Part shown: in pieces, positions 1-11,960 of the stretch
Numbering within the stretch: position 1 is the stretch's first letter
Layout of the letters: each line of letters opens with the position of its first letter
NCBI GenBank assembly: GCA_025716815.1
Contig: JAIXMN010000009.1
Coordinates: 682,001-746,000 of the forward strand
Reading direction: 5' to 3'
DNA: 64,000 nucleotides
From: Dichotomocladium elegans
Taxonomy: Eukaryota; Mucoromycota; Mucoromycetes; Mucorales; Lichtheimiaceae
Program-made: the position numbers and the translations under genes
The notes under the pieces: generated by a model
What the model saw: only the letters and a program-made list of their open reading frames with translations
Database searches by the model: none
What the model was told of the DNA's origin: nothing

Positions 1-438
1 CAGCGGGCAGCCCTTGACGTGATCGACATCCTCTCGATCCATTGCAAGCATCTAGGCGGAGCGCATAACGCGCAGCTCGTATATGAAAGCGCATGGGTCG
101 CGGCAATGTCGATCGACTGTGACCGAAATACGCAGATCGGTTATTATTACGAAATCCATCAGCAAGTGAACCGGCTGCTGCTACTCCCTCGGCTGCCACG
201 ATGCCATCGAGTAAACACACCCGATTCTCTGCCACCATCCCAGCCACAGCTCCTTCAACGCCACGTCTCCACCACCAAGGACCAGCGCATTGTGTGTCCT
301 GACTGCTTGCGCTCGTTTTCTAGGCCAGACTCTTTGATCCGACATCGGCGAAGATCGTGTACTTATCCAAAGGACACCGAGAAGCCTCGGACATCAAGTC
401 GCCACATTAAACACGTGTTCTCAATTCGACCCTATTAA
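1..438 (+). CDS. C2H2 zinc-finger protein, 3' end only
   Basis: The frame is open from the first base of the window to a TAA at 436-438, so this is the C-terminal part of a gene that begins to the left. About 146 residues are visible. Near the end is one C2H2 finger of the form C-x2-C-x12-H-x4-like spacing (core IVCPDCLRSF ... LIRHRR), followed by a basic tail, which suggests a DNA-binding protein in the nucleus. The upstream part (DVIDILSIHCKHLGG) is unrecognised and hydrophobic to neutral. Whether an intron interrupts this part cannot be decided. Function beyond probable transcription factor is unknown. Confidence 0.55.
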   Translation, partial: QRAALDVIDILSIHCKHLGGAHNAQLVYESAWVAAMSIDCDRNTQIGYYYEIHQQVNRLLLLPRLPRCHRVNTPDSLPPSQPQLLQRHVSTTKDQRIVCPDCLRSFSRPDSLIRHRRRSCTYPKDTEKPRTSSRHIKHVFSIRPY

Positions 439-726
439 TTCACGCCGTGTATTTTCCCCTTCAGTTGTTTGCGCTTCTTAAGCTTTTCTCTTATTCCCTT
501 CTCCTTATGCTTGATATGCGTATTTACCCACCCATCCTCCTATGCCTCAAAAATTCTATTTATGTTGATCTTTTTAATGCGAACATAGCTGTTTTTATAT
601 AATAAAAGTTTAATTAGGATATGAATAATCGTAGCTAAGATTGCTCCCCATGCACCCTTCCGAATTTCTGGGAAACGGGTCCTATGATCGTGTCACCTTG
701 TGTGTTTTATTTTTATACAAAATCAT

Positions 727-2080
727 AAAGTCGCACCCTGCAGTTCTGAAGTCGCAGGATCGCAAAAATAGAACCCTTGTTTACCCAAAACTCTTTACGC
801 GTGATGACAAATCGAATGTCACATACATACACGGAAAGATGTCGCACGAAAAAAAGCTTTCCCTTTTATACACTTTTACATTCTGAAATGAGCAATCTAT
901 TTTTTTTTCCAATGTCGTTGATGAGCGTGGCTGTCCTGAACCTATGGGCTATGCCATTGGTGTGGAAATGCACTCACTTCAATCTGGTTGTTCTCACACT
1001 GAATATTTGCGTAGCATATCGTGCAAAGATAACCCCTGAGCTTACTGCCACACACATTCCCAAACGAAAGGATACAGACATTCGGATGAAAGAAGCGGGC
1101 ATCGAGCGCAGTTACACAGCATACACCGACCAAAGCAAGGTCTGATTTTTCAAACGGATGTTTGAGAAGATCTTGAGTGCATCAGCGGCTAGGAATCCAT
1201 GTTCGTTCAGCCCAGCGATGGGTATTACAGTACGAAAAGGACCCCTGGCACATTTTAAGTAACGTAGGTCGTTCACATATTCTCAATGAAGAGCATAAGA
1301 GCGTTATTTTAGAATGCGTCGATGAGGATCCATCCATTGTCCTTGGGCAGCTGATGGAGCAGCTGAAAAAGGAATGCAACTTATCATTGAAAATGGCTCG
1401 ATTTCAGCCTCTCTACAGGAATAGCGATGCAAAAATCCAAGAGCGCCATGACTGGGTGCGCAAATGGGACATGACCGGCATCGACTTTAGAAAAACTGGG
1501 GTTTTCCTGATGAGTCTGGGTTCCATATTAATATGAAACGCAGGATGACATGGTCCAAGAAAGGGGCTCCTGCATTGGTTACAGTACCAAAGACAAGAGC
1601 AAAGACAACCACAATCTTGGGAATAATCTCAGCATCAGGGATCACTAAATGTAGCTTGAGACTCCCGCAGCCACCAATCAAGAAAAGGAGAGGGCAGGTC
1701 AATCTGAAGTTGCGAGCAGAAGAACTGCAACTGGACATTATCTCAGCTTCCTTAAGGCAACAATGGACGAGATGGATAAGTATGAACATACGAAGGGCCA
1801 TTATTTGGTAATGGATAATCCACCTATCCATACAGCTCAGGATATCTCTGATACATCGAGTCTCGAGGATATCGATATGCTTATCTTCCACCATACTTGT
1901 CTGAACTCAATCTTATTGAGCAGTTTTGGTCAGTGGTCAAGAGCAAAGTTAAACGCAATAGGTTCTTGGAAAGCGAGATTGTTGATAACACGGATCAGCG
2001 AGGCATCCAATAGCTTAAAGCTGAGCGATTTCGAAGGCTTCGTTTCTCATTCTCATATGTGCTTAGTCGACTGCCGTAAT
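727..2080 (+). pseudogene. Decayed Tc1/mariner-type transposon, copy 1
   Basis: Broken transposase reading frames run left to right. They include an N-terminal helix-turn-helix-like part near 1090-1260 (RYTAYTDQSKV-like, SAQRWVLQYEKD), a linker near 1290-1480, and catalytic parts near 1500-2070. Recognisable are FLDESG/HINMKR (first Asp region), YLVMDNPPIHT (second Asp) and a garbled LNxIxxFWSxxK block (Glu region), the usual order of a DDE transposase. Several frameshifts and stops separate them, so no protein can be made. The left edge is placed where similarity to two other copies in this window begins (AAAGTCGCAC...TCTGAAGTCG). No right-hand inverted repeat was found, so the 3' edge is truncated or uncertain. 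Confidence 0.8.
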
Positions 2081-2343
2081 GGGAACAACTGTGATCCGAC
2101 TGCTCCTCCGCCCTCGGAGCTGTACCAGTTTATGGGGGTGCGTCCCTGTCCCTTCTCTTGTTGATAATGGAGACTCCTACACCCTCCGTTTCAAGTGTAC
2201 TACGAGATCGAAGTACTCCATCCTCTGCAGGCTTGAGAGCTTTCGAATGGACATCGATGACCTCATCCCATCCGCCAAGATAAGGAACTTTTTGACCCAT
2301 GAGCAACCCGGAACGTTTTGCCATATGATTTTTGCGTCAATCA

Positions 2344-3025
2344 TTATGTATGACGGAGACCATGACCGGCGAAGAGGGAAACAGGCAAATGCAGGCAACT
2401 GAAGTCGTCCGAAAAGGAGAGCAAACTGGCAAAAAGCTGCCATATGTTGGATTGGATGAACGTTTGCAACGTAGTAGATGCTATCGCTGTCAAAGGCGTG
2501 GGTAATGGTGTAGACATCGAAAATGGCTGGACGGCGTCGAAAGCTTCTTGAAGATAAGCTGGGTTTTCGGGGACGTCGTCTCTGGATACGTTACGACCAG
2601 CTATAATCTGTTTAAATGTTGTTGCTGGTTTAATGATTGTCTCTCGGATGCGTTGACTGATTTGTCGAATATTCAGCAAGACATTAATGGCCTGCCGAAA
2701 GTGTTGGTCGAATCGCATTTGAATGTTATTAGTGTAAGCAAAAACCATCTTGATGCCTTCGTAATTTGCACGTTGCTGGGAGTATGGAAAGGATGGATCG
2801 TTTATAATTTGTATATAAGAGGTGTGGAGTCGAATATTCATCAATCAGATTCCGGCATCGAGTCGTTTCCTCGCCACAGCCACGTTGTTTGGAGAAAAAT
2901 GTACTTTGATAGTGCGTATGCATGCATTGTCGTTATATTCACAAGGTCGACCAAATGGTTCAATTTTTTGCGGTACTCTGGGTCCTTTGGGGCCCTTGAT
3001 GTAGTGTTTTCTGTTGAATAACAGG
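2344..3025 (-). pseudogene. Decayed coding remnant of unknown family
   Basis: On the minus strand protein-like sequence jumps between frames. GPKDPEYRKKLNHLVDLVN lies near 2990-2930, then MHAYALSKYIFLQ, then in another frame KMVFAYTNNIQMRFDQHFRQ near 2760-2700 and ENPAYLQEAFDAVQPF near 2560-2510. The frame changes and internal stops look like decay rather than introns. It abuts the decayed Tc1/mariner copy, so a mobile-element origin is the simplest guess, but I do not recognise the family. It could also be a dead host gene. Confidence 0.35.
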
Positions 3026-3498
3026 TTTTAATCCATGGATGCGAAATCTTTTTTACCTACTGATATGACAACTTTATACAATTCTATGCATCATTTTTTT
3101 TTTGTTTTTTGTACGACATTTATTTTTAAAAATAAAGTATAAACTGGCATAAACAGCCTTCTGGCCTCCTTGGAACCAGGCAACCAAGCTCAAAAATAGA
3201 TTTTGTGTCTAAATGAAGTTATGCTCGCGTCAGAACTTTTCCTCAAATGTTGAGCCAACAAGTGGCTTCTCGAGCTTACTTCTTCACTTCATGCCGAAAG
3301 AGGGGCTTGCAGGACCGAAAGAGGGAGAGAAAGAAATGGTTTGAGCACCCACACCCACCTTACGCATTTCCGGTCCTATTTTTAGGTCAGGTTGGGAGGG
3401 GTTTTTTCCAACAAAAGCTCAAAAGTGGAGGAGCCTCCTTTAAATTGGAGCATAGAGAACGACACTATCCACCCTCCTCCCGGCACAAGATATTGCGA
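3026..3498. other. Intergenic, AT-rich
   Basis: Contains T-rich and A-rich runs near 3090-3140 and no convincing coding sequence. An open frame from 3247 runs into the DUF1746 first exon but its first part looks non-coding. The region presumably holds the promoter of the following gene. Confidence 0.4.
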
Positions 3499-4348
3499 AT
3501 GGGCGCTCATGGCAAGACAGACGTGATTCGATCCCTTGACTCGCTCATCTATTGCCACATTGCCTACTCTTATTTTCTGAATGCCAGCTTGGTAGCCTTG
3601 CTCCTCCGGGCCTTTTTGCAGCTTGCAAGTAATCGGGTACTATGTTTTTTTTAAAGACAAATGCTGATGCGATACACACACATACGTACGCACACGTACA
3701 CGCACACGCACATATATATATATATATATATGTATACGTAGCCTTTGCTATCTACCAGCACGCCCAATCAAATGTTACAAACCGCCATCATGATGACGAC
3801 GCTCGGGTTTCTCATTTGTCTTTTGATCCACAGTACGAGCATACCCGGCCAACCTGGACTTCTTATTGATTTTGTCGGTAACCGTACGTGTTGTGTGGAG
3901 GTCAATGGGAGATCATGAGATCGCGTAGGCCGAAGGGTTGTGGGGTTGTTTGGAATGGAGGTTTCTTTCACCCTCCCCCATTGACGATAAAATGGTGGCG
4001 ATCTATTTTTATTTTCTAGAGAACCATGCGAGTATCCTGCGCGTTATTTTCGTAGATGTGATCATCTATGGTCTTCAGGTTGTCCGTATCCTGGCTACGT
4101 CTAACGATGCCAATGCCGCTATGACATTGCCCCAACCCCTGGTATCGGCCCTTCATGCCACGAATCTAGGCTTTGTGCTGCCGCCCGCCCCGGGTACGAC
4201 CCAGCCAGCATCGACGACTGCACATGAAGAACAAGACCTGTTTTACAATCGTGAGCTTGTAATGGATATCGAGTTACGTTCCTCGCTTCAACACATTCTT
4301 TCTCAGAGAGCTGCGCAGCCCGATCTAGTAGACCGTCTTCCTGTATGA
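3499..4348 (+). CDS. DUF1746 family membrane protein (Dsc4-like)
   Basis: Three exons, 3499-3636, 3742-3883 and 4020-4348, join without a phase error into 202 residues. The N-terminus (SLDSLIYCHIAYSYFLNAS, LLLRAFLQL), the core (GQPGLLIDFVGN then a hydrophobic LQVVRIL helix) and the spacing match DUF1746, a fungal family. From memory it includes subunit 4 of the Dsc E3 ubiquitin ligase, which acts at Golgi/endosomal membranes on SREBP-type and orphan membrane proteins. Two to three membrane segments are visible (about residues 15-45, 60-75, 95-115). Intron 1 carries a (CA)n(TA)n microsatellite. The end lies 130 bp from the end of the convergent PPR gene. Membership in DUF1746 is well supported; the Dsc role is inference. 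Confidence 0.75.
3672..3733. repeat. (CA)n/(TA)n microsatellite in intron 1 of the DUF1746 gene
   Basis: Alternating CA/CG dinucleotides are followed by about ten TA units. It lies between the splice donor at 3637 and the acceptor ending at 3741. Confidence 0.9.
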
Positions 4349-4478
4349 TATCATTGTCGGTTGCATTGAATGATGATGGGGAGATATATACACATTTTAT
4401 TATGATGATCAAGTAAAGGATATTTGTAGATGCGATTGGGCTATGTACATGTATATGTGGTGTAGAGGGAAGGAGGAT

Positions 4479-7400
4479 TTAGACGCGGATAAGAGCCGAT
4501 ACGGCGGCAACGACCTTTTCTGGAAACTGATGACTTGCCATGCGGTCAAGCGTAGCTTTCGCTTTCTGGATCATGCCGTTGTCCAGGTAGGCACGCACCA
4601 TTGCCTCATACGTACTGGGTTCTCGGACGACCATCCCTGGTTGGGCTGATGTCTTGTCGGACATGCGCTCAAAGAGCTTTTCGGCTTTCCTGACCCAGCC
4701 CTTTTGGCCATAGCCGCGAAGAAGAAGATTCTCGATGTACGGTGAGGCGCTCTTCTTGATGGAACGCGTCATCTGCTCATAGACGCTTTCGGCTCGCTCC
4801 AGCTGGTTATTCGTGATGAGGGTGTCGAGCATGGCCTGGTATGCGGTCTCGAGGGTGTTATCGCCTGCGCATGTCTCGACGGCCTGCGCAAACACGCGAT
4901 CGGCCTTCTTGACGTCCTTCTGGAGAGTGCCGTACGCATAGATGAGCGTGGCATAGTGGGTGGGCTGCGGTCGGATGGTGTCGTCTCGGAACATGTCGTC
5001 GAGGAGGCGGTGGGCAGTGTCCATCGCATAGGGAGCGATCATTGCATGGGCCTCCATGAGAAGCTTATACGTATGGGCGGAGGGCGTGAGCCGGTGACGG
5101 CGAAGCTCAGAGAAATAGTACAGTGCGCGCTCGCGGTTGGGCTGCTGGCGCACGTAGAACTGGATCATGTTATTGAACGGTCCAATACGCGGCTGGACGC
5201 GATGGACAAGCATTTCGTCAAAGAGCCGCACCGCCTGCGCTTCCGAGCCCGCACGCACGCACGCCGAGATAATAGCTCCGTATGTGATCGCGTTCGGCGT
5301 GAGCTTGAAGAGCGTCTGCATCTCATCAAACAGCCGAAGGGCTGGCTCAAGTTTCCGGGCCTTCGCAAGCTTGGAGATCACGACATTGTAAAAGAATGTG
5401 GTCGGCTTGATGTGGTGTCGCTTCGCCTCCTCGTAGATGACCAGTGCGTCGGTGGCTTCGTCGGTGGTGGTGTTAGCCGCGCCTACGAGCAAACTTGCAT
5501 AGGCGTTGCCGTCCGGATACTGGCCCATTCCCTTGATAATGTCGTAGTACGTCTTTGCCTTGGCCATGTCGCCCTGCTGTGCGCAGCCAATAAGGATGCT
5601 GTTCGTTGCAAGATAGACGGCTCGGGCCGCTCGGGCCGTGTCAAGATGGGCACGAAACGCAGCCACACTCAGGTCGTAGATCGCTTCGGCAGCAGCAAGA
5701 AAACCTTGCTTTCCAGCAAGAGCGATCGCGTCACGAATTGGCTCGGCCGTTGGCACCACCTTCGCCGTCTTCTCTTTCAGATACCGGATAGCGACATCGT
5801 ACTCGCCTCGCGCCACAGCCTTGTGCACTTTGCGAGCCAATTCCGCTGATTGGCCGTTCCCAGTCATGGTCTCCTTCCACAGCTCGATGGCCTCCTCGTG
5901 TTTGGCCCGTTCAAGTCGCTCAAGCACCCGCGCAGCCAGGTCACTGCTTAAAGACATGCAACCGTTCCGCTCTTGGAAGGACCACAGGAGCTCAACAACG
6001 CATGACGCGAAGCTCTCGTTGTCCTGGATTGCCACCAGCCCCGCCTCGCAAAGCACCGAGAAATCCTTGACTGAGACCCGGTCGGTTTTCTTCTGCAAGC
6101 CGTAGCAGTCCATGATGGGCGTAGCAAGAGCGAGAGGCATTGTGGAAAGCGCATTGGCCAGCGCGCGAGAAACAACAAGCATGTCACTTAACCTAGCCTT
6201 GCCCAGCGCCTGGGCGGTTGCCAGAATCTTCGCCGCCGGATTGATCAGACGCGGGGCAGCTTTGGCGAGGGAACGAGGCGAGAGGATGTCGACGATGTCG
6301 ACGAGAGCGCCCATGGCCTCGGTAATATGTTCGCGTTGAAGCAGGTAGGTCAGCAGTTGCTCCGAGAGGACCTGATCAGGCTCGAGCCCGGCCGCACGCA
6401 TGTCTTTTGTAACAACCTGGAGCGCGCGCTCAACCGCATCGCATCTGAGGCATAACACAGCATAGTTGGCAAGATTACCGTACGCCTTGCTAAGGTCTTG
6501 CTTCAGAATCGCGTCATACATCTCCGTCGCCTCGTCCAGCGCATCCGCTTGGCAATATGCAGTGAGAATCGGCCCATAAGTACTTGCATCTTTTGGTACG
6601 GTCATGGATGCCACCACCTCTTTGGCTCTGGTCATGTCGCCCACAGAACAGTAGTGGCGGATAATGGTGTTGAAAGGTACAGCGGTTATCTTGACCCCGT
6701 CCTCAGTCATAGTATGCTCGACCATCCTCAGCGCCTCCTCAACTTCGCCGCACTTTAGGTACGCGTCGACCATAGCCCCATAAACCTGAGCGCATCGGGG
6801 TTCACCAGGGCTGGACGTTTTGTACTCGTCAAAGGTGGACTGGACACTCTTGATGTTTTTTGCGCGGCCAAAGACGTTGATGAGCGACGCATAAGTGATG
6901 CTGGTGGGGCTAGACATATGGTTGTAAACCGTCAATGCTCCTTCCGTATCTCCATGGTGTGACAGGACACGGAGCAGCTGGTCCAGGAGATCCGTAGAAA
7001 ACGCACCAGCACCATGGGTTGCGACGGCAGAGGTAAACACAGCCAAAGCCTTGGCTGCACTATTTTCGCTCTGCAAAGAAGCCACGTCTTCCTCAAGGTC
7101 GGCAACAGCTGCAGGACCAAGCAGGAAGTCGCTAGCACGAGCGGACTGCCGCTTGAGCATGGCAACCGTCTTTTGAACCTCGACATCGCGCTTACATAAA
7201 GCGAGGATCACAAGCGTGAATGTGGCAGGCGTAGGCTCGATGTTGTCATTGAGCATGTCGTGGTACACTGAGCATGAAATGAGAAAAATCAATACATGGA
7301 TAGCCAGAGGAGTATCATCATCATCTACCTTGCAGCATGGGTGTTATTGGTGTCCCTTCACGACGTAGACAGGCGTGCGCTTCGATCACGAGATGATATG

Positions 7401-7746
7401 TAGACTCAAGAACGATGTAGCCATCTCGCTTAATGCTGGTATATTCGCTGATCACACCCTTCAAATGGCCCTGGCGTTTGGCAGCCAGAAGTCGTTCCTT
7501 CGCGACTGCATCACTCACCGATGCGTCGTCGATGTTCTCGGGGAGTGTGAGAGGAGATGGCGGTGGTGTTGGTAGACCAGCATGGCTGTTTTCAGTGTGG
7601 TGCATTCGAGAAGAGGTAGCTTTTGTCTGAAGGTCATTAGAGCGAGAGGCGGATGATGTTCGTCGAGAGTGGCGTCGGTTATGGTTATTCTTGTGCTTGC
7701 GCTGGTTGACGCGGGTGGATGAAGAGTTTGTGGTGGTATGAATCAT
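4479..7746 (-). CDS. Pentatricopeptide repeat (PPR) protein
   Basis: Two exons (7746-7329 and 7267-4479) join across a 61-nt intron into 1068 residues. The splice restores one PPR motif (...TPMLQ-VYHDMLNDNIEPTPATF). Degenerate 35-residue helical-hairpin motifs with the typical TYxxLIxxxxxxG/A and P-x-T/S signatures run through most of the protein, clearest in the last 400 residues (PNAITYGAIISACVRAG, PSAHTYKLLMEAHA, STYEAMVRAYLDNG). The N-terminus is rich in Arg, Lys, His, Ser and nearly free of acids, so mitochondrial import is likely. PPR proteins bind organellar RNA to control processing, stability or translation. The exact target cannot be read from the sequence. There is no SMR or editing domain. 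Confidence 0.93.
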
Positions 7747-7827
7747 GATGTGAATATACAGAGAATGAAGAAGGGTTTTATTCAGGAAGAGTTTGTTATC
7801 TGCGAATGATGGAATAGACGGATGGCT

Positions 7828-7836
7828 TATATATAA
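7828..7836 (-). promoter_or_regulatory. TATA-like element upstream of the PPR gene
   Basis: TATATATA on the minus strand about 80 bp upstream of the PPR start codon at 7746. Position fits a core promoter. No experimental support is visible. Confidence 0.4.
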
Positions 7837-8786
7837 CCGGGAACATTTTATCTGATGGATGAGTGTTGCAGAGAGGGGTTATTGAGCAGATAAACCAATC
7901 ACAGCACAGTTCCGAATCTGATCGGTTATCAGATCTGGCCTCCAAAATTTGCCCGACAGCCAGATTGTCCCCGTATCTGGGGGCAATTTTATCTGATCGG
8001 CATGATAAGGCCCTTCCCTGTGAATGCATGAACACACTGCTTTGCACTCGTACTTCCTTGTCATATGAGAGAGGGAGAGGAGGATGAAGGTCGTATACAC
8101 AAACCTCCCCATAGTAGAATTGTACCGCCAGGATATATTGCTTTGAGGTCGACCCGTTGGATGTCTTCCTTTGACAAAGGGGAGGCTAGTTTGCTAGTTT
8201 GAATGTATTTCTATCCACTATCAGATCCAAGCAGATCTTGGGTTTATTGGAACGTGCATCACTCGTAAATGACTTAAATGTTACACGATTCCTGTCTAAT
8301 TTCGACAGGATCTGATAAACGCCAAAAGATACCTTCCCCCCTTTTTTTTTCTCACAAGGCTCCATCATAAGGATGCGTTTGGTATGCAAATGAATAAAGC
8401 CATCCCTATGACTAATCCAAATTCTTTATGATTTTTCATCTTACTTTAAGATGAAGGTCGTCTTCACGGAGGAAATACAGATCGACGAACAAGATCGATA
8501 AGTCATATATTACAGGGGCCTTTGGGAGCTGAACTCAAGAACAGCCGAAGGCAGCTTCCCTATTTAATTTTCGTTCATAAGCGCTGTTTGTCATGGGAAT
8601 GGATCGCTAACCAACGGACCCAAATCCGTCGGCTAGTAGCAACATCTTCGAAGGTGGGGTTTGTTTAATGACTATGTTCTATGGTTATCAATTCTTTGGT
8701 ATAATAATAATAATATACGCACGGCGAAGTAGACAGCAAATTATTACGTAGTAGGGCGGTAGGGACGGAAGATTAGATGAATAGTT
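7837..8786. other. Intergenic region between PPR and membrane-protein genes
   Basis: No coding sequence recognised. It contains a cluster of ATCTGATCGG/TCAGAT motifs with an imperfect hairpin at 7916-8000 and an (ATA)n run near 8700. Confidence 0.5.
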
Positions 8787-10248
8787 TTACTTGTTTGGAT
8801 GATATGCGATCTCCAATTCGAGGATATCGGAATCGTGGTCTACGTGCAGTCTTTTCCAGGAATGCTTCCCAACGTCAAGCCCTCTCCCTTTCTTTATCGC
8901 ATGGAAGATGGCGTCGTAATCATTCTGAAAGCGCGTTGTTACTGCACCAAGCGTTGTTTGGCCACCGAAGCACGTATCTTCGACGGTTGTGGTGCCTTCC
9001 TCTCTGGGATCGGGGTATGCTGGATCTCTCAACTTCGAATTAACCAGACCGGGGATTGTCCTAGGGCTAGCATGATTCACGATGAATGGACGCTGTTGTC
9101 CAAAGGTAATGGGGTCATATTACCTGAGGGTTACGGCAAGCATAGCGAAAAGAGAACCAAACGTGCCCCAGTAGTTCCAGACGATGGCAAGTATCATATT
9201 ACCGATCGGGTTGGCCATGATGCGATCTCGCGAGGCACCGTAGATGCCTAGAAAGATGGCAAAACCGGCCAAGCAGATTGCAAAGCTGATAACGGCAACT
9301 TGAAGCTTGAGGATCATGCCCGATGTCTGCGACATATGGGCGCGGGCGTTTAAAAAACGTATAACCCAGATGCCGAAGTAAACGGCGGCGGCTGCCAGCG
9401 CGCCCGTGCAGAGTGTCCAAGATAAGTAAAGCAAGCGTTGTAATGTCTCGGCAGCGTAGAGGTGCGTACGGTGAATAGCGCCCGAGGCAATGTTAAGCGC
9501 ATTGTTGACAACAAAGGGTACGATAAATAGGAACAGGCCTAAGGTGTCCACTGTGAAGGGCGAAAAAGGTAACCCTTTGCCTGAATTTCGACTCTATTAT
9601 CTTGTAAATGCGCTTCTCGCTTCCTCCCTCCCGCGCGATCACCAACTTACATGAGCAATTGATTCGGCAATATTGACCACGTAGATTAGCAGTCCACCAT
9701 ATCCAAATTGCCAAGGAATGTCGAACATGACTACCCGGATAGAGTTAATTCCTTGTCAGCTGTCTAGCAAGGAACTGCGCAAAATAGCGTACATACATGT
9801 TCGAGGGATCATCGAGTCAGGCGCAACATCATACATCAGGTAGACAGCATTGACGATCCGGACTAATCGGGAATAGGTACTGTTACATTTAATGGAATGA
9901 GTCCGCTGATCGTTTAGCACCAGCTTACGGATATTCATCAATGTGCAAAAGACAACTACTGCTTCTACAGGCCGTGGTCGATAGTAGCCTCCAGAAAGCG
10001 TCGCGGAGAAATACCAGAATTTGAAGTTTCTTGACGCCAGCCGGTGGATAAGCAGGCCTATGCCTTGATTTTCATGCAGTGTCAGTCTCCTTCTTTACTG
10101 CTTGTCCGTTTATCTTTTTTTTTTTTTCACCAACCAAGAGTTGCTACTAGACTGGCGCAGATTACATGTGAAAGATGAATGTACCAGAGTTGCTGTGCTT
10201 CGGAGCAATCCGTAAGAGTGAGCCGCCAATCACAATGACAGACGCCAT
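8787..10248 (-). CDS. Orphan membrane protein with about seven membrane segments
   Basis: At least five exons: about 10248-10166, 10092-9775 (approximate end), 9732-9653, 9550-9124 and 9066-8787. Hydrophobic helices appear in order: ALMASVIVIGGSLL, VEAVVVFCTL, YGGLLIYVVNI, LGLFLFIVPFVVNN, ALAAAAVYFGIWVI, VAVISFAICLAGFAIFLG and ILAIVWNYWGTFGSLFAML. A soluble tail of about 90 residues follows (PRTIPGLVNSK ... AYHPNK). Seven helices would suit a receptor-like or transporter-like protein, but I recognise no family signature. The exon ending at 9653 is in phase 0 whereas the next exon needs phase 1, so either a tiny exon, a base error or a disabling frameshift lies between 9552 and 9652. The start codon is the first ATG of the first helix and is uncertain. 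Confidence 0.5.
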
Positions 10249-10924
10249 CAAAGCAATGCCGCTCAAGCGTCCTTCCGCTTTCCATAAGACAAAAGAACAG
10301 AGTTTTTAAACGGTCTTTTTTCAATCTATTTTGGGCTTTTGTGCGCAATACCGTCTCTCCAAATGCGCTTTACAACGCCTCAACCCAGAAGAAGAATAAA
10401 AAAACCATCACGCCCTATACAGATTATCAAAAGCTAGATGCTTCTCGCAGATACAATGAAGAATATGCACCGTCCTGACATGCGTACACACAGAGCTCAG
10501 GGAATCCTTGAAGCCAAATTATCAGAAGTTCAACTGTGGCGTCTGTGTAACAAGGCCACTAAGCCCACAGGTTCCGATCGATCGACTCTGCTTTACGTAG
10601 CACTGGGACTCCAGGGCTTTAGAGGGTTCGATTGAACAGTTGTCCGATGACATACTGTACATACATAAGTCATCAGTAGCTTACTCCATACTACGAATAC
10701 GGCAACTACAAATAGAATAAGTTGAACGGTTCAATGTGAATGGGTTATCACCCCTTATTTTCGTCGGAAACCAATGACGGGGCTTCTGTGCAAGACTGGG
10801 AGGGAGTTTATCATTGGGGTATGCAGCAACTCAAGATATGTCAAAAAATAAATGGCGTATCAAGATGAAAAGGATTTCACATCGATTGGTTGAGAGATTT
10901 TAGTCACCAACACTTTAGCTTATC
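10249..10924. other. Intergenic
   Basis: No coding sequence or RNA gene recognised. Short open frames here are not protein-like. Confidence 0.4.
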
Positions 10925-11960
10925 ATGAAGGTATCCAGATGTGTGCCGGCGATAACCGACACAGAAAATCATCGCTGTTGGCGACCTCGTCCTGGTCCTC
11001 TTGGTCTCATCCTTTGCTCGTTGCGCCCTGATGATCTAGCCCTCCTTGCTAGACACCTGTCACCACCCGCAGGTGCTCGCCGAAACCTTTCCGGGACCAT
11101 GCCATGCTGCGCTTCATGTTAATATGGAATCCAGACTCATCAAGAAAAACGCAGTTTTTTCTAAAATCGATGTCGGTCATGTCCCGTCGCGCACCCAGTC
11201 AGGTGTTCTTGGATTTTTGCATCGTTATTCCTGTCTACAGGCTGAAACCGAGCCATTGTCAATGACAAGTTGCATTCGTTTTTCATAAATCGATGGAGCG
11301 ACGTTTTGGATACTCTGAGACCCTCAAATCTCTGGAGCAGTTGCTCCATCAGCTGCTCGAGGACAATTGACGGATTCTCATCAATCCATTCCAAAATAGA
11401 ATACGTGAACGACCTCTGCCTCTACGTTTCTTAAAAATGCTGTCAGGATCCTTTTTGTACTTGATGTCCATCTCGGACTGAACGAACATGGATTCCTAGC
11501 AGCTGATTCACTCAATACCTTCTCAAACATCCGTTTGAAAAAAATCTGACCTTGTCTTGGTTCAGTGTACGCTGTGTAATTGCGCTTGATTCCCGCTTCT
11601 TTCATCCGAATGTCTGTATCTTTTCGCGTGGCAGTAAGCTCAGAGTTATCTTTGCAAGATATGCTACGCAGATATTCTGTATGCGAACAAACGGATTGCA
11701 GAGAGTACATTTCTTCATCAACGACATGGCCTTGAACATTGTAAAAAAATAGATTGCTCATTTCAAAATGTAAATGAGTATAAAGAATAGGATTCAAAGG
11801 GCAAAATGCTGACTAATTTTAAAAGAGATGGATCTGCCAATCTTTTTTGTGCGATATCTTTCGCCATGCCTGCAACATTTGCTTTGCCATCGTGCGTAAA
11901 GATTTCTGGTCAAAACTCGACTTCAGAATTGCTAGGACATAAAAGAGTCTTTCGCGGACC
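10925..11960 (-). pseudogene. Decayed Tc1/mariner-type transposon, copy 2
   Basis: Read on the minus strand this parallels copy 1 block for block. A non-coding leader with AAATGAGCAATCTATTTTTT comes first, then RKDTDIRMKEAGIKRNYTAY and FFKRMFEKVLSESAA. A better preserved linker follows (EQLMEQLLQRFEGLRVSKTS, LHRFMKNECNLSLTMARFQP), then FLDESGFHINMKRSMAW, after which similarity fades near 10925. The second and third catalytic blocks are missing, so the copy is 3'-truncated as well as frameshifted. Its outer end shows TTCTGAAGTCG near 11930-11940, shared with the other two copies. Confidence 0.8.

Noticed and set aside
4956..6339. Long plus-strand frames opposite the PPR gene
   Set aside because: They mirror the codon pattern of the PPR gene on the other strand and carry no motifs.
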